DNA of 44,082 bases, from contig JAMPAW010000014.1 of the NCBI GenBank assembly GCA_023666975.1, positions 1 to 44,082 on the forward strand. Direction: 5' to 3'. Below, one piece after another: positions 17,887 through 27,559 of this stretch (within the stretch, counting starts at the first letter, position 1; each line of letters starts with the position of its first letter). The translations under genes and the position numbers were made by a program. Under the pieces are notes generated by a model. That model was given only the letters and a program-made list of their open reading frames with translations, ran no database searches and had not been told where the DNA came from. Source of the DNA: Clostridium sp. Lineage in GTDB: Bacteria; Bacillota_A; Clostridia; Lachnospirales; Lachnospiraceae.

Positions 17887-19299
17887 ATGATAAATATTGA
17901 CGGAAAAACCAGATTGATTGGACTGATTGGAAATCCTGTGGAACATACCCTGTCGCCGGTCATCCATAACGGAATCAGTGAGCGGATGAACCATTCTTCC
18001 GTGTATGTCCCGTTTAAAGTGGAAGCAGACGGACTGGCAGAGGCGGTAGAGGGAGCGTATGCGTTAAATGTGCTCGGACTGAATGTAACGGTACCGCATA
18101 AGAATCAGGTAATGAAAAGTTTAGTGGAGATTGATGAGGCGGCAGAGCAGATTGGTGCGGTGAATACGCTGGTAAGGCTGGAGGAACGAAACGGCTATAA
18201 AGGGTACAATACGGATATGCTGGGGCTTAAGCGTCAGATGAAAGAGGACGGCATTGTGCTGGCAAAGGAAACCGTAGTGATTCTCGGCGCCGGCGGTGCC
18301 GCAAGGGCCGTGGTATATATGTGTATGCTGGAGGGGGCAGGTAAAATTTATCTGTTAAACCGTACAGTGGAAAAGGCACAGCAGATTGCGGAAAGTATGC
18401 AAAATGCAAACCTTTCCGGCTGTATGCCAGAAAACGGTCAGTGCAGCATTGTGCCGATGGCATTATCGGATTATTCCCGGATACAGGAGGATAAACTGAT
18501 TGTCTTTCAGGCGACTTCCATTGGACTATCGCCAAATGTGGAGGAGGTGGTGCTGGACGATGAGACATTTTATCAGAAAGTCAGTATTGGCGTCGATTTG
18601 ATTTATAATCCGGCCAATACGAAGTTTATGCAGATGGTGGCTGCACAAGGCGGACGTGCATATAATGCGCTAAAGATGCTTTTGTATCAGGGGGTGATTG
18701 CCTATGAATTATGGCATAATATTACCGTGCCCAGGGAGATTGTCGAAGAGATATACGTGGATTTAAAGCGCAGTGTATATCCAAAGGATAATGTGGTGCT
18801 GATTGGCTTTATGGGAAGTGGCAAAACCACTTTTGGGAAGGAGTTCGCAAAGCGGTGCGGCATGGATTTTCTGGATACGGATGACTATATCGAGAAGCAG
18901 GCCGGGAAAACAATTGCGGATATTTTTGCAGAGGACGGCGAGCAGGCGTTTCGCAGCCTGGAGACGGAGACGCTCAGGCAGCTGCGGGACAGCCGGACAA
19001 ACACCGTGTTTGCTACCGGCGGGGGCATGCCGTTAAGGGAGGAAAATGCAAGACTGCTGAAGGAGCTTGGACGTGTGCTCTATTTGACGGCGGCGCCACA
19101 GGTGATTTATGAAAGAGTGAAAGGGGACACCGGACGCCCGCTGCTGCAGTGCGCTCATCCTTATGAGAAGATATGCAGCATGATGAAGGAGCGGAAACCT
19201 CTTTACGAGAGGGCCGCAGATGCGTCCGTTGATACCAATTCCAATGATTTGGAGGAAATTATGGCAGCGATGAGAGAAGAGGTAGTCACTTATGTTTGA
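17887..19299 (+). CDS. aroE-aroK: Shikimate dehydrogenase-shikimate kinase fusion
   Basis: The 470-residue bifunctional enzyme covers two steps of the shikimate pathway. Residues 1 to about 290 are AroE: LIGNPVEHTLSPVIHN at the substrate site, NVTVPHK with the catalytic Lys, and the NADP-binding ILGAGGAARAV. Residues about 300-470 are AroK, with a Walker A GFMGSGKTT, a LDTDDYIE substrate segment, and FATGGGMPL. The frame is open further upstream (17779), but ATG 17887 has an AGGAAAG-type ribosome site and gives the normal AroE N-terminus. It converts 3-dehydroshikimate to shikimate and then to shikimate 3-phosphate. The stop overlaps the next gene by 8 bases, so the two are translationally coupled. 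Confidence 0.93.
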   Translation: MINIDGKTRLIGLIGNPVEHTLSPVIHNGISERMNHSSVYVPFKVEADGLAEAVEGAYALNVLGLNVTVPHKNQVMKSLVEIDEAAEQIGAVNTLVRLEERNGYKGYNTDMLGLKRQMKEDGIVLAKETVVILGAGGAARAVVYMCMLEGAGKIYLLNRTVEKAQQIAESMQNANLSGCMPENGQCSIVPMALSDYSRIQEDKLIVFQATSIGLSPNVEEVVLDDETFYQKVSIGVDLIYNPANTKFMQMVAAQGGRAYNALKMLLYQGVIAYELWHNITVPREIVEEIYVDLKRSVYPKDNVVLIGFMGSGKTTFGKEFAKRCGMDFLDTDDYIEKQAGKTIADIFAEDGEQAFRSLETETLRQLRDSRTNTVFATGGGMPLREENARLLKELGRVLYLTAAPQVIYERVKGDTGRPLLQCAHPYEKICSMMKERKPLYERAADASVDTNSNDLEEIMAAMREEVVTYV

Positions 19300-20422
19300 A
19301 AAAAGAAGAGCTTATTTGAGGACGGCTGTGCGGGATGAACGGATGGCTGCCGTGCTGATTGACAGTCCGTCAAATCTCTATTATTATACCGGTTTTACCG
19401 GCGGGGAAGCGATGTTCGTGATGACTGTTCAGGAAAGGGACGGGAAAGAAAACGGTTATCTGATTACCGATTCCCGTTATTATGAACAGGTGGAAAAGGA
19501 ATGTCCGGGGATTGTGTTAATCCGTCTGGAAAAAAAAGGCTACAGTGAAACGGTGAAAGGGCTGTTTGACAGGCTGAAAGCTGAGGGTGCTATCGGTTTT
19601 ACCGAAGAGGGGCAGACTGACGGGATAAAGATAGCCGTGGAGGGTTCGATGAAGCTTTCCCAATATATGAAGCTGTGTGAGAAGTGTCAGGGCTATGTTT
19701 TTCGTGCAGAAGAGGAAACGATTAATCAGTGCAGAATGGTCAAGGATGAACAGGAGCTTTTGAAAATCGCCAAGGCAGAGGAAATCGGTGATGCCGCATT
19801 TTCTTATATACTGGGTGTGATTAAGCCGGGAATGACGGAATTTGAGGTGGCATTGGAACTGGAGTTTTTTATGAAACGGCAGGGTGCGTCCGGGCTTAGT
19901 TTTGACACGATTGTGGCCAGCGGCGCCAATTCTTCTATGCCCCATGCACAGGTGACAGACAAGAAAATCGAATACGGCGATTTTGTGACGATGGATTTCG
20001 GCTGCATTTATCAGGGATACTGTTCGGACATGACGAGGACGATTGCCGTCGGACGGGTGACTTCTGAAATGAAGAAGGTATATCGGATTGTGTCAGACGC
20101 CAATCGCTGTGCGCTGGAGGGAATCCGCGAGGGAGTCAGCTGTAAGGAGGTAGATACTCTGGCGCGGGAGCATATCCGCAGTCAGGGGTACGGTGAATAT
20201 TTTGGCCATGCGCTGGGGCATGGCGTGGGTCTGGACGTTCACGAGGAACCTCGGTTTTCCCAAAAGTGCGACGTCATCACCAGGGAAAATATGGTGATTA
20301 CCGATGAGCCGGGGATTTATCTGCCGGGCAGATTCGGTGTGCGGATTGAGGATTTAGTGGTGGTGAAAAAGGACGGATACCGTATATTATCCCAATCGGA
20401 AAAAGTATTAATTGTGCTGTAA
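19292..20422 (+). CDS. M24 metallopeptidase, Xaa-Pro aminopeptidase type
   Basis: The 376-residue protein has an N-terminal creatinase-like domain (LIDSPSNLYYYTGF) and a C-terminal pita-bread domain. The five metal ligands are visible: Asp in MDFGCIYQGY, Asp in CSDMTRT, His in GHALGHGVGLDVHEE, Glu in TDEPGIY and Glu in GVRIEDL. Such enzymes remove N-terminal residues before proline in the cytosol. It overlaps aroE-aroK by 8 bases. In Bacillus subtilis the related yqhT lies directly before efp; here efp is about 18 kb downstream. The choice between PepP-like and PepQ-like specificity cannot be made from sequence alone. Confidence 0.9.
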   Translation: MFEKRRAYLRTAVRDERMAAVLIDSPSNLYYYTGFTGGEAMFVMTVQERDGKENGYLITDSRYYEQVEKECPGIVLIRLEKKGYSETVKGLFDRLKAEGAIGFTEEGQTDGIKIAVEGSMKLSQYMKLCEKCQGYVFRAEEETINQCRMVKDEQELLKIAKAEEIGDAAFSYILGVIKPGMTEFEVALELEFFMKRQGASGLSFDTIVASGANSSMPHAQVTDKKIEYGDFVTMDFGCIYQGYCSDMTRTIAVGRVTSEMKKVYRIVSDANRCALEGIREGVSCKEVDTLAREHIRSQGYGEYFGHALGHGVGLDVHEEPRFSQKCDVITRENMVITDEPGIYLPGRFGVRIEDLVVVKKDGYRILSQSEKVLIVL

Positions 20423-20494
20423 TGCCGTGCAGTGCCGGAGAAAATGAGTGGTTAATGCGGGGAGTCCGGGCAGAAGGTGATAAATTTTTGGCTG

Positions 20495-20523
20495 TTGCAC
20501 TGAACCTTTGTTCATGGTAATAT
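20495..20523 (+). promoter_or_regulatory. Candidate promoter of the leuCD operon
   Basis: TTGCAC (20495-20500), 17 bases, TAATAT (20518-20523), with TGG before the -10 (extended -10). A TATAAT overlaps at 20521-20526, but its spacing from the -35 is 20. Transcription would begin near 20530, about 70 bases before leuC. Confidence 0.55.
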
Positions 20524-20529
20524 AATCGC

Positions 20530-20580
20530 ATGAAGAATTCAAGGGATATTGCAAAACTTGCAATAGTTAATTTATCGTGA
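20530..20580 (+). promoter_or_regulatory. Possible leader ORF rich in branched-chain residues (leuC leader)
   Basis: ATG 20530 opens a 16-codon frame (MKNSRDIAKLAIVNLS) ending at TGA 20578-20580, directly before the leuC ribosome site. Six of 16 residues are Ile, Leu or Val. There is no ribosome site before it and the expected transcript start is almost at the ATG, so translation would be leaderless. It may be coincidence; it is listed because its position and composition fit a leu leader peptide. Confidence 0.25.
20547..20565 (+). promoter_or_regulatory. Perfect inverted repeat in the leuC leader (possible operator or hairpin)
   Basis: TATTGCAA-AAC-TTGCAATA, two 8-base arms around 3 bases, lies just after the predicted transcription start and before the leuC ribosome site. 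It could be a repressor site or a short RNA hairpin. The regulator is unknown. Confidence 0.5.
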
Positions 20581-20601
20581 TGAGAAAAGGAGAGAACTAA
20601 G

Positions 20602-21867
20602 ATGGGAATGACAATGACACAGAAAATTTTAGCTGCGCACGCTGGACTGGAATCGGTCGAGGCGGGACAGCTGATTGAGGCGGATTTGGATTTGGTGTTA
20701 GGAAATGATGTGACGACGCCAGTTGCGATTCATGAGATGGAGAAATTTAAGACGGACAAAGTGTTTGACAAGGACAAGATTGCCATGGTTATGGATCATT
20801 TCACGCCAAACAAGGATATTAAGAGTGCAGAGCATTGTAAATGCGTAAGGGAATATGCGTGTAACCAGGAGATCACGAATTTCTTTGACGTCGGGGAGAT
20901 GGGGATTGAGCATGCCCTGCTTCCGGAAAAAGGTTTGATTGTAGCCGGTGAAGCCTGCATTGGCGCAGATTCCCATACCTGTACCTACGGTGCATTAGGC
21001 GCGTTTTCCACGGGTGTCGGCTCCACGGATATGGCGGCAGGAATGGCAACCGGCAAGGCATGGTTTAAGGTGCCGTCAGCCATTCAGTTTGTCCTGACCG
21101 GCGAACCGGGAAAGTGGGTCAGCGGTAAGGATATCATTTTACATATCATCGGTATGATTGGCGTGGATGGCGCACTTTATAAGTCAATGGAATTTGTTGG
21201 AGACGGTATTGCGCATTTATCCATGGATGACCGTTTTTCTATGGCGAATATGGCGATTGAAGCCGGTGCCAAGAACGGCATTTTTCCGGTGGATGAGAAT
21301 ACGATCGCTTATATGAAGGAGCATTCGGTTAAGGAATATAAGATATATGAGGCGGATGAGGATGCGCTTTATGATGAAACCTATACGATTGATTTGAGTA
21401 AATTGGAGCCGACCGTGGCATTTCCGCATTTGCCGGAGAACACAAAGCCAATCAGTGAGGTGCCGGACATTTCGATTGACCAGGTGGTAATCGGTTCGTG
21501 TACCAACGGACGGATTGAGGATTTACGGATTGCCGCAAAGATATTAGAGGGCAGGAAATGTGCAAAGGGACTGCGGGTGATCGTGATTCCGGCAACGCAG
21601 GCAATTTATTTACAGGCAATGGAAGAGGGATTGTTAAAAACCTTTATCGAGGCTGGCGCAGTGGTTTCCACACCGACCTGCGGGCCATGTCTTGGCGGGC
21701 ATATGGGAATCCTTGCAGCCGGGGAAAAAGCGGTTGCAACGACGAACCGGAATTTTGTAGGCCGTATGGGACATGTGGATTCGGAGATTTATCTGGCATC
21801 CCCTGCGGTGGCGGCAGCTTCGGCAGTGGCGGGTAAGATTTCGTGTCCGTGCCAAATCGGACTGTAG
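20602..21867 (+). CDS. leuC: 3-isopropylmalate dehydratase large subunit
   Basis: The 421-residue aconitase-family protein isomerises 2- and 3-isopropylmalate in leucine synthesis, as a complex with LeuD. The three Fe-S cysteines are visible: Cys in [13 protein letters not shown] and the pair in [26 protein letters not shown] and MDHFTPNKD are family signatures. The length fits the short LeuC/HacA-type branch (about 420) rather than the 466-residue proteobacterial LeuC, so homoaconitase-like activity is a formal alternative, but the leuD-leuB context favours leucine. GGAGAG precedes ATG 20602. It heads the leu/ilv cluster behind the promoter at 20495. Confidence 0.94.
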   Translation: MGMTMTQKILAAHAGLESVEAGQLIEADLDLVLGNDVTTPVAIHEMEKFKTDKVFDKDKIAMVMDHFTPNKDIKSAEHCKCVREYACNQEITNFFDVGEMGIEHALLPEKGLIVAGEACIGADSHTCTYGALGAFSTGVGSTDMAAGMATGKAWFKVPSAIQFVLTGEPGKWVSGKDIILHIIGMIGVDGALYKSMEFVGDGIAHLSMDDRFSMANMAIEAGAKNGIFPVDENTIAYMKEHSVKEYKIYEADEDALYDETYTIDLSKLEPTVAFPHLPENTKPISEVPDISIDQVVIGSCTNGRIEDLRIAAKILEGRKCAKGLRVIVIPATQAIYLQAMEEGLLKTFIEAGAVVSTPTCGPCLGGHMGILAAGEKAVATTNRNFVGRMGHVDSEIYLASPAVAAASAVAGKISCPCQIGL

Positions 21868-21894
21868 ACAATGGTTTATTATGGAGGTTAAAGT

Positions 21895-22383
21895 ATGAAA
21901 GCACATGGAACAGTACACAAATATGGGGATAATGTAGATACCGACGTTATCATTCCGGCAAGATATTTGAATTCATCGGATCCGGCAGAGCTTGCCAAAA
22001 ACTGCATGGAGGATATTGACAAGGATTTTGTAAACCGGGTACAGGCAGGGGATATCATGGTCGCAAACAAGAATTTTGGATGTGGTTCATCCCGTGAGCA
22101 TGCACCGATTGCGATTAAGGCGAGCGGTATCAGCTGCGTGATTGCAGAGACGTTTGCGAGAATTTTTTACCGCAATGCGATTAACATCGGACTGCCGATT
22201 ATCGAATGCCCGGAGGCGGCAAAGGCAATTGAGGCAGGAGATGAGGTGGAGATTGATTTTGATTCCGGCATGATTTATGATAAGACAAAGGGCACGGAGT
22301 ACAAAGGGCAGGCGTTTCCGCCGTTTATGCAGGAGATTATCAAGGCGGAAGGGCTGGTTAATTATATCAATAACAAATCATAA
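21895..22383 (+). CDS. leuD: 3-isopropylmalate dehydratase small subunit
   Basis: The 162-residue swivel-domain partner of LeuC shows [12 protein letters not shown] near the start, [17 protein letters not shown] (substrate-binding Ser-Ser-Arg segment), and [12 protein letters not shown]. The length matches the short LeuD form that pairs with short LeuC. It starts 27 bases after leuC behind a TGGAGG site. The next gene in the operon is not metabolic. Confidence 0.95.
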   Translation: MKAHGTVHKYGDNVDTDVIIPARYLNSSDPAELAKNCMEDIDKDFVNRVQAGDIMVANKNFGCGSSREHAPIAIKASGISCVIAETFARIFYRNAINIGLPIIECPEAAKAIEAGDEVEIDFDSGMIYDKTKGTEYKGQAFPPFMQEIIKAEGLVNYINNKS

Positions 22384-22404
22384 AGCGAAGGAGAGGATGA
22401 AGAG

Positions 22405-23703
22405 ATGAAAAGTAATTGTTTAAAAAAGCTGCTGTATACGGTATGTATGGTAATCATGGGAGGTATAATGGTGGGGCAGACTTCCATGGCAGAATCGGCA
22501 GACGGTTATACCTATCAGGTACTTTCAGACGGAACGGCAAAACTGGTCAGTTATGATGGCAGCAATCCGGACAAGATACCGGATACCATTGCCGGATATC
22601 CGGTATCGGTTCTCGGAGAAAGACTATATTTTGCTAGGCCTTTAAAGGATAATACCATTCCGGCTACGGTAAGAACGATAGAGGCGTTTGCATTTGGTTA
22701 TGCGGAGGATAAAAATATTGTTATGCCGGCTACCGTAACAAAGTGCGGAAGTTCTATTTTTTTTAATGCAAAAATAGAATCAGTGACGTTTGAGGAAGGC
22801 TGGACAGAAATTCCTGAAGATATGTTTTCGGGCTGTGATGAACTGACAACGGTAAAACTTCCGGAATCACTTCTCTATATCAGGGAAAGTGCATTTACGC
22901 ATGGTGGGACAATTAAGGAACTGGTGTTACCGGCAGGTCTGATAAAGATTGAAGGGTATGCATTTTATGCCACACGTATTGAAAAGCTTGTGGCGGCTTG
23001 TCCAAACGTGGAACTGGACAAGGATGCTTTCTGGACCTGCAGTGTAGGTGAATTACATTGCTATTATGACTCGGCTATATATAAGAAGTATAAGGACTCA
23101 GAGAATACAAAAATTGTATTTTTAGATGACCCATTATTCTTTGAAAGCGCAAAAGTGACACTGGGAGCAGGGGCAGAAAAGACATTGAAGCTCATAGGAG
23201 GGAACCAAAATGTCAAATGGAAATCCTCGAACAAAAAAATAGCAACGGTAAATAAAAAGGGCGTTGTAACGGCAAAAAAAACAGGTACGGCAACCGTAAC
23301 AGCTTCACGTGATGGGAAGAAAGCAGTTTGTAAGATAAAGGTAAAGAAAAATGAACGTAAATTGAAATCTTATCCGACAAGTGCTTCTGCCTATGCGGTT
23401 AACCAGGCGGCTTTAGGCTTTCAAAAAATTAAGAGGGACTCGAAAGGGAACTATGTGATAAGTGGTCATTTAATTAACACATTTGCTACTGCTACTTCTT
23501 ATGCCAAGAATTTGGTCATTAAGGTGTACCAAGATGATAAACTAATTGCAAAGCAGACTTATAAAATGTGGAATATAAGAGTGCCGGCCGGCTCTTCAAA
23601 GGCGATTACATTGACGATCAACAAGAAAAATATCAAAAAGAAGAAAACTGATTTGAGAAGCGGGGACGTCCGTGTGGAAGTCGCAGGCGGCAGGATTTAC
23701 TAA
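22405..23703 (+). CDS. Secreted LRR_5 protein with an Ig-like domain, inside the leu operon
   Basis: The 432-residue protein has an N-terminal signal peptide (Lys/Cys start, hydrophobic core to about residue 28). An LRR_5/BspA segment follows (about 60-215) with units such as IPEDMFSGCDELTTVKLPESL. A bacterial Ig-like group 2 domain lies at about 245-315 (KWKSSNKKIATVNKKGVVTAKKTG read in two overlapping parts), then a Lys-rich linker and a C-terminal beta-type domain of about 100 residues like FxLYD domains. It is probably exported and held at the surface. It sits 21 bases after leuD and 74 before leuB, with an AAGGAGAGG ribosome site and no terminator, so it appears co-transcribed with leucine genes. 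It resembles a smaller relative of the giant LRR protein at 11556. The job is unknown. Confidence 0.85.
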   Translation: MKSNCLKKLLYTVCMVIMGGIMVGQTSMAESADGYTYQVLSDGTAKLVSYDGSNPDKIPDTIAGYPVSVLGERLYFARPLKDNTIPATVRTIEAFAFGYAEDKNIVMPATVTKCGSSIFFNAKIESVTFEEGWTEIPEDMFSGCDELTTVKLPESLLYIRESAFTHGGTIKELVLPAGLIKIEGYAFYATRIEKLVAACPNVELDKDAFWTCSVGELHCYYDSAIYKKYKDSENTKIVFLDDPLFFESAKVTLGAGAEKTLKLIGGNQNVKWKSSNKKIATVNKKGVVTAKKTGTATVTASRDGKKAVCKIKVKKNERKLKSYPTSASAYAVNQAALGFQKIKRDSKGNYVISGHLINTFATATSYAKNLVIKVYQDDKLIAKQTYKMWNIRVPAGSSKAITLTINKKNIKKKKTDLRSGDVRVEVAGGRIY

Positions 23704-23777
23704 AAGAACTGCAGATGGATAGGCAGGAGACATGTATAATCGTACAAAATTTATGACATAGAAAAGGGAAGAAAGAC

Positions 23778-24860
23778 ATGAATTATCATTTAGCAGTAAT
23801 CAAAGGCGACGGTATCGGGCCGGAGGTCGTTACCGAAGCGATGAAGGTATTAGATAAGATTGGCGAAAAATTTGGACACACGTTTTGTTATGAGCAGCTT
23901 TTAATGGGCGGATGCTCGATTGACGAATACGGGGTTCCGCTGACGGATGAGGCAGTAGCAAAGGCGAAACAGTCGGATGCGGTACTGCTTGGTTCCATCG
24001 GCGGGGATACCAGTACTTCACCGTGGTACAAATTAGAGCCGTCTTTAAGACCGGAGGCAGGGCTTTTAAAAATCCGCAAGGAGCTGGGCTTATTTGCAAA
24101 CTTAAGGCCGGCGCTGCTGTATCCGGAGTTAAAGGGTGCCTGTCCGTTAAAGGAAGAAATTGCGGACAAAGGGTTTGATATGATGATTATGCGGGAGCTG
24201 ACCGGCGGGTTATACTTTGGTGAGCGTAAGACGGTGGAAGAGAACGGAAAGAAAAAAGCAATGGATACGTTGACCTATTCCGAAGATGAAATCCGCAGAA
24301 TCGCCATTCGCGGCTTTGATATCGCCATGAAGCGGCGGAAGAAAGTAACTTCCGTGGATAAGGCGAATGTATTGGATTCATCGAGATTGTGGCGGGCTGT
24401 CGTAAACGAGGTGGCAAAGGATTATCCGGAAGTGGAAGTCGAGCATATGTTAGTGGACAACTGTGCGATGCAGCTTGTGAAAGACCCTGCGCAGTTTGAT
24501 GTGATTCTGACTGAGAATATGTTTGGCGATATTTTGTCTGATGAAGCTTCGATGGTGACCGGTTCGATTGGAATGCTGGCATCTGCTTCCTTAAATGAGA
24601 CAAAATTCGGCATGTATGAGCCAAGCGGCGGCTCGGCACCGGATATCGCAGGACAGAATAAGGCAAACCCGATTGCCACGATTCTTTCGGCAGCCATGCT
24701 GTTACGGTTTTCGTTCGATTTAGACAGGGAGGCAGATGCGGTAGAGGCGGCGGTCAAGAAAGTTCTGAAGGAAGGTTACCGCACCTGCGATATCGTATCC
24801 GAGGGTACCACTTTAGTCGGCACTGATCAGATGGGAGATTTGATTGTGGAGCGGATATAG
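23778..24860 (+). CDS. leuB: 3-isopropylmalate dehydrogenase
   Basis: The 360-residue enzyme oxidises and decarboxylates 3-isopropylmalate with NAD in leucine synthesis. Visible are [10 protein letters not shown] at the N-terminus, the loop [15 protein letters not shown], the Lys/Asp active-site region [16 protein letters not shown], the DNCAMQLV segment and the NAD-binding [18 protein letters not shown]. The length is typical. It follows the inserted LRR gene by 74 bases. A TATAAT at 23735-23740 lies upstream but without a convincing -35, so an internal promoter is uncertain. Twelve bases separate it from the next gene. Confidence 0.96.
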   Translation: MNYHLAVIKGDGIGPEVVTEAMKVLDKIGEKFGHTFCYEQLLMGGCSIDEYGVPLTDEAVAKAKQSDAVLLGSIGGDTSTSPWYKLEPSLRPEAGLLKIRKELGLFANLRPALLYPELKGACPLKEEIADKGFDMMIMRELTGGLYFGERKTVEENGKKKAMDTLTYSEDEIRRIAIRGFDIAMKRRKKVTSVDKANVLDSSRLWRAVVNEVAKDYPEVEVEHMLVDNCAMQLVKDPAQFDVILTENMFGDILSDEASMVTGSIGMLASASLNETKFGMYEPSGGSAPDIAGQNKANPIATILSAAMLLRFSFDLDREADAVEAAVKKVLKEGYRTCDIVSEGTTLVGTDQMGDLIVERI

Positions 24861-24871
24861 GAGGCGATAAT

Positions 24872-25342
24872 ATGGGCTGGGTAGAAGGAAACTGTCCCAA
24901 GTGTGGAAAGAAAGTTCGGGAAAAGTGCAATGCATGGGTGTATGGCAGCCCGATACGAACCTGCCCCCATTGCAAAAGCGAGTTCCTGGATAAAAGGTGG
25001 AGAGAAGTTGCCATTGACGGGCTTGTGCCAGGCTCGAAAAATGCAAAGTTCTATCTGTGGGGAATGATTGGATTTCTGGCAGCTACGGTTGCCTGTAGTT
25101 TATGGCTATGGCAGATGATAAGCACGCAGGGGCATTATCCAATCAAATTAGTCGGCTGTATCGTGATTGGCATCGTTGGCACAATCGGGTGTGCAGTTGT
25201 CTTTTTGCGGATTGTAACAGGGTATGAGGATAAACAAAACGCAAAGTACATGGATGAATCCCGGAGAAGGCTGGAAGATAGGGATTATATAGAAAAGCTC
25301 CTCTCGTATGGCTATACCGTTCCGGACAGGTTCATGAAATAG
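24872..25342 (+). CDS. Zinc-ribbon membrane protein of unknown function
   Basis: The 156-residue protein starts with a zinc-ribbon pattern, Cys8-x2-Cys11 and Cys31-x2-Cys34. Two hydrophobic segments follow, at about residues 62-82 and 95-117, and a charged C-terminal tail (ESRRRLEDRDYIEKLL). The ribbon is predicted on one side of the membrane together with the tail. I do not recognise the family. It lies 11 bases after leuB with an AGGAGG site, so it is transcribed with leucine and isoleucine/valine genes. A link to their regulation or membrane transport is only a guess from position. Confidence 0.72.
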   Translation: MGWVEGNCPKCGKKVREKCNAWVYGSPIRTCPHCKSEFLDKRWREVAIDGLVPGSKNAKFYLWGMIGFLAATVACSLWLWQMISTQGHYPIKLVGCIVIGIVGTIGCAVVFLRIVTGYEDKQNAKYMDESRRRLEDRDYIEKLLSYGYTVPDRFMK

Positions 25343-25385
25343 TCAGCTTCTAATTGGACAACTTATCAAAAGGGGGGTGAACTGG

Positions 25386-25754
25386 ATGAAAAACCGTAAA
25401 ATACCATTTGCTTTTTTTGTATTTGGGGTTGTACAATGTCTGATACGGTATTTTTTAATTGGCGTGGTTGGATTGGCTTGCCTGCTGATTGGAATGCTCA
25501 CCCATAGCGGGGCAGTACAATTTGGATTTTGTATGATTCTGCTTTGGATTTTACTTTCTATCCTGGATGAAATCCGGATTTGCCATACAATCAGAAAGGA
25601 GAACAGCCGTTCAGACTTAAATGAAATATACGATAAACTCTTCGGGGAAGAAGAACTCATGAAAAAAGTATTAGATGAGGGAAAAGATGCATCTATGGAT
25701 ATTATGAAGGAACTATTAAATAATAAAAAAGGAGACGATAAGAATGAAAAGTGA
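25386..25754 (+). CDS. Small membrane protein of unknown function
   Basis: The 122-residue protein has two hydrophobic segments in its first 60 residues (starting [10 protein letters not shown], and near [12 protein letters not shown]) and a charged, helical C-terminal half ([21 protein letters not shown]). The frame is open from a GTG at 25377, but that overlaps the AGGGGGG ribosome site at 25371-25377; ATG 25386 is correctly spaced and is taken as the start. The stop lies 11 bases inside ilvD, so translation may be coupled to ilvD. No family is recognised. It may pair with the preceding zinc-ribbon protein. Confidence 0.68.
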   Translation: MKNRKIPFAFFVFGVVQCLIRYFLIGVVGLACLLIGMLTHSGAVQFGFCMILLWILLSILDEIRICHTIRKENSRSDLNEIYDKLFGEEELMKKVLDEGKDASMDIMKELLNNKKGDDKNEK

Positions 25755-27405
25755 TAATGTAAAAGTTGGTATGCAGCAGGCACCGCACAGGTCTTTATTT
25801 AATGCCCTGGGCATGACCGAGGAAGAATTGGAAAAACCGTTAGTTGGTATTGTATGTTCCTATAATGAGATTGTTCCGGGACATATGAACCTGGATAAAA
25901 TTGCGCAGGCAGTTAAAATGGGCGTGGCAGCGGCAGGCGGCACACCGATCATGTTTCCGGCAATCGCTGTCTGTGACGGAATTGCCATGGGACATATCGG
26001 AATGAAGTATTCGCTGGTTACCAGGGATTTGATTGCGGATTCTACCGAGTGTATGGCGGTTGCGCATCAGTTTGATGCACTGGTGATGATTCCGAACTGT
26101 GACAAGAATGTACCGGGGCTTTTGATGGCAGCGGCAAGGGTAAATGTGCCTACGGTATTTGTATCGGGCGGCCCGATGCTTGCCGGTCATGTGAAGGGAC
26201 ATAAGACTTCCCTTTCCTCGATGTTTGAGGCAGTGGGCTCTTATGCGGCAGGCTCGATGAGCGAGGAGGATGTCAACGAATTTGAGTGTAAGGCGTGTCC
26301 GACCTGTGGTTCCTGCTCCGGTATGTATACGGCAAATTCCATGAACTGTCTGACAGAGGCACTTGGTATGGGGCTTCCGGGAAACGGAACAATTCCGGCT
26401 GTCTATTCGGAGAGATTGAAGCTCGCAAAGCATGCGGGCATGGCGGTTATGGAGATGTACCGTAAGAATATCCGTCCGCGTGACATTATCACGAAGGAGG
26501 CGATTATGAATGCGCTGACTGTGGATATGGCGCTTGGCTGTTCGACAAACTCCATGCTCCATATTCCGGCAATCGCACATGAGATTGGTTTTGATTTTGA
26601 TATTTCACTGGCAAATGAGGTGAGCGCAAAGACACCGAACCTCTGCCATTTGGCACCGGCAGGCCCGACCTATATGGAGGATTTGAATGAGGCAGGCGGT
26701 GTCTATGCGGTTATGAACCAGTTAAAGCAGAAAGGGCTCTTAAATGAAAACTGCATGACCGTAACCGGCAAGACGATCGGTGAGGCGGTAGAGGGCGCAG
26801 TGAATAAGAATCCGGAGGTCATTCGTCCGCTCGACAATCCGTACAGTGAGACAGGCGGTCTTGCCGTATTAAAGGGCAATCTGGCACCGGACGGTTCCGT
26901 GGTGAAACGTTCCGCAGTGGTTCCGGAAATGATGAAGCACGAAGGGCCGGCAAGGGTGTTTGACTGTGAAGAAGATGCAATCGCTGCAATCAAGGGCGGC
27001 AAGATTGTTGCCGGAGATGTCGTGGTAATCCGCTACGAGGGACCGAAGGGTGGCCCGGGTATGCGGGAAATGTTAAATCCGACCTCCGCTATCGCCGGCA
27101 TGGGGCTGGGTTCTTCGGTTGCGCTGATTACGGACGGACGTTTTTCCGGGGCAAGCCGTGGCGCTTCGATCGGCCATATTTCACCGGAAGCGGCAGTCGG
27201 CGGCCCGATTGCCTTTGTCGAGGAGGGTGATATCATTAAGATTGATATTGATAACCATAGCCTGGAACTGGATATTTCCGAGGAGGAAATGGCAAAGAGA
27301 CGGGCGGCATGGACACCGAGACAGCCGAAGGTGACAACCGGTTACCTCGCAAGATATGCAAAAATGGTAACTTCCGGCAACCGTGGTGCAGTTTTGGAAA
27401 TTTAA
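25744..27405 (+). CDS. ilvD: Dihydroxy-acid dehydratase
   Basis: The 553-residue Fe-S enzyme dehydrates dihydroxy acids to the 2-keto acids that give isoleucine and valine. The Fe-S cysteines are in PNCDKNVPG and in the [18 protein letters not shown] segment. [19 protein letters not shown] near the C-terminus is a family signature. Length and N-terminus (MKSDNVKVG) are normal, and an AAAGGAGA site precedes the ATG. It overlaps the small membrane gene by 11 bases and is followed by a promoter and ilvB. Confidence 0.97.
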   Translation: MKSDNVKVGMQQAPHRSLFNALGMTEEELEKPLVGIVCSYNEIVPGHMNLDKIAQAVKMGVAAAGGTPIMFPAIAVCDGIAMGHIGMKYSLVTRDLIADSTECMAVAHQFDALVMIPNCDKNVPGLLMAAARVNVPTVFVSGGPMLAGHVKGHKTSLSSMFEAVGSYAAGSMSEEDVNEFECKACPTCGSCSGMYTANSMNCLTEALGMGLPGNGTIPAVYSERLKLAKHAGMAVMEMYRKNIRPRDIITKEAIMNALTVDMALGCSTNSMLHIPAIAHEIGFDFDISLANEVSAKTPNLCHLAPAGPTYMEDLNEAGGVYAVMNQLKQKGLLNENCMTVTGKTIGEAVEGAVNKNPEVIRPLDNPYSETGGLAVLKGNLAPDGSVVKRSAVVPEMMKHEGPARVFDCEEDAIAAIKGGKIVAGDVVVIRYEGPKGGPGMREMLNPTSAIAGMGLGSSVALITDGRFSGASRGASIGHISPEAAVGGPIAFVEEGDIIKIDIDNHSLELDISEEEMAKRRAAWTPRQPKVTTGYLARYAKMVTSGNRGAVLEI

Positions 27406-27465
27406 AAATTTTCCGGGAAAACAGAAGATTTTGCGAGATGGACTCTGAATTGTTATAAAAATTCC

Positions 27466-27495
27466 TTTACAAATGGGATAGATTGGATTTATTAT
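27466..27495 (+). promoter_or_regulatory. Candidate promoter of ilvB
   Basis: TTTACA (27466-27471), 18 bases, TATTAT (27490-27495), in an AT-rich 154-base gap between ilvD and ilvB. The start of transcription would be near 27502, giving a leader of about 58 bases. No T-box or terminator-like structure is evident in the gap. Confidence 0.5.
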
Positions 27496-27559
27496 TGTAA
27501 GGATGGATTATGGAGAACAAAAGAATCTTTATTACGGAATAGTTAAGGAGAAATAGAAA

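Noticed and set aside
20425..20490. GC-rich inverted segments after the M24 peptidase gene considered as a terminator
   Set aside because: The arms are interrupted and the following T-stretch is too far from them.
23735..23740. TATAAT before leuB considered as an internal promoter
   Set aside because: No recognisable -35 at proper distance and no extended -10.
25840..26580. 246-codon reverse-strand frame opposite ilvD
   Set aside because: Its His/Arg/Cys-rich composition is typical of an antisense shadow, and ilvD motifs are intact on the forward strand.
27510..27542. Ten-codon ORF in the ilvB leader (MENKRIFITE), considered as a leader peptide
   Set aside because: Only two Ile, no Leu or Val, no clear ribosome site and no terminator or antiterminator hairpins.
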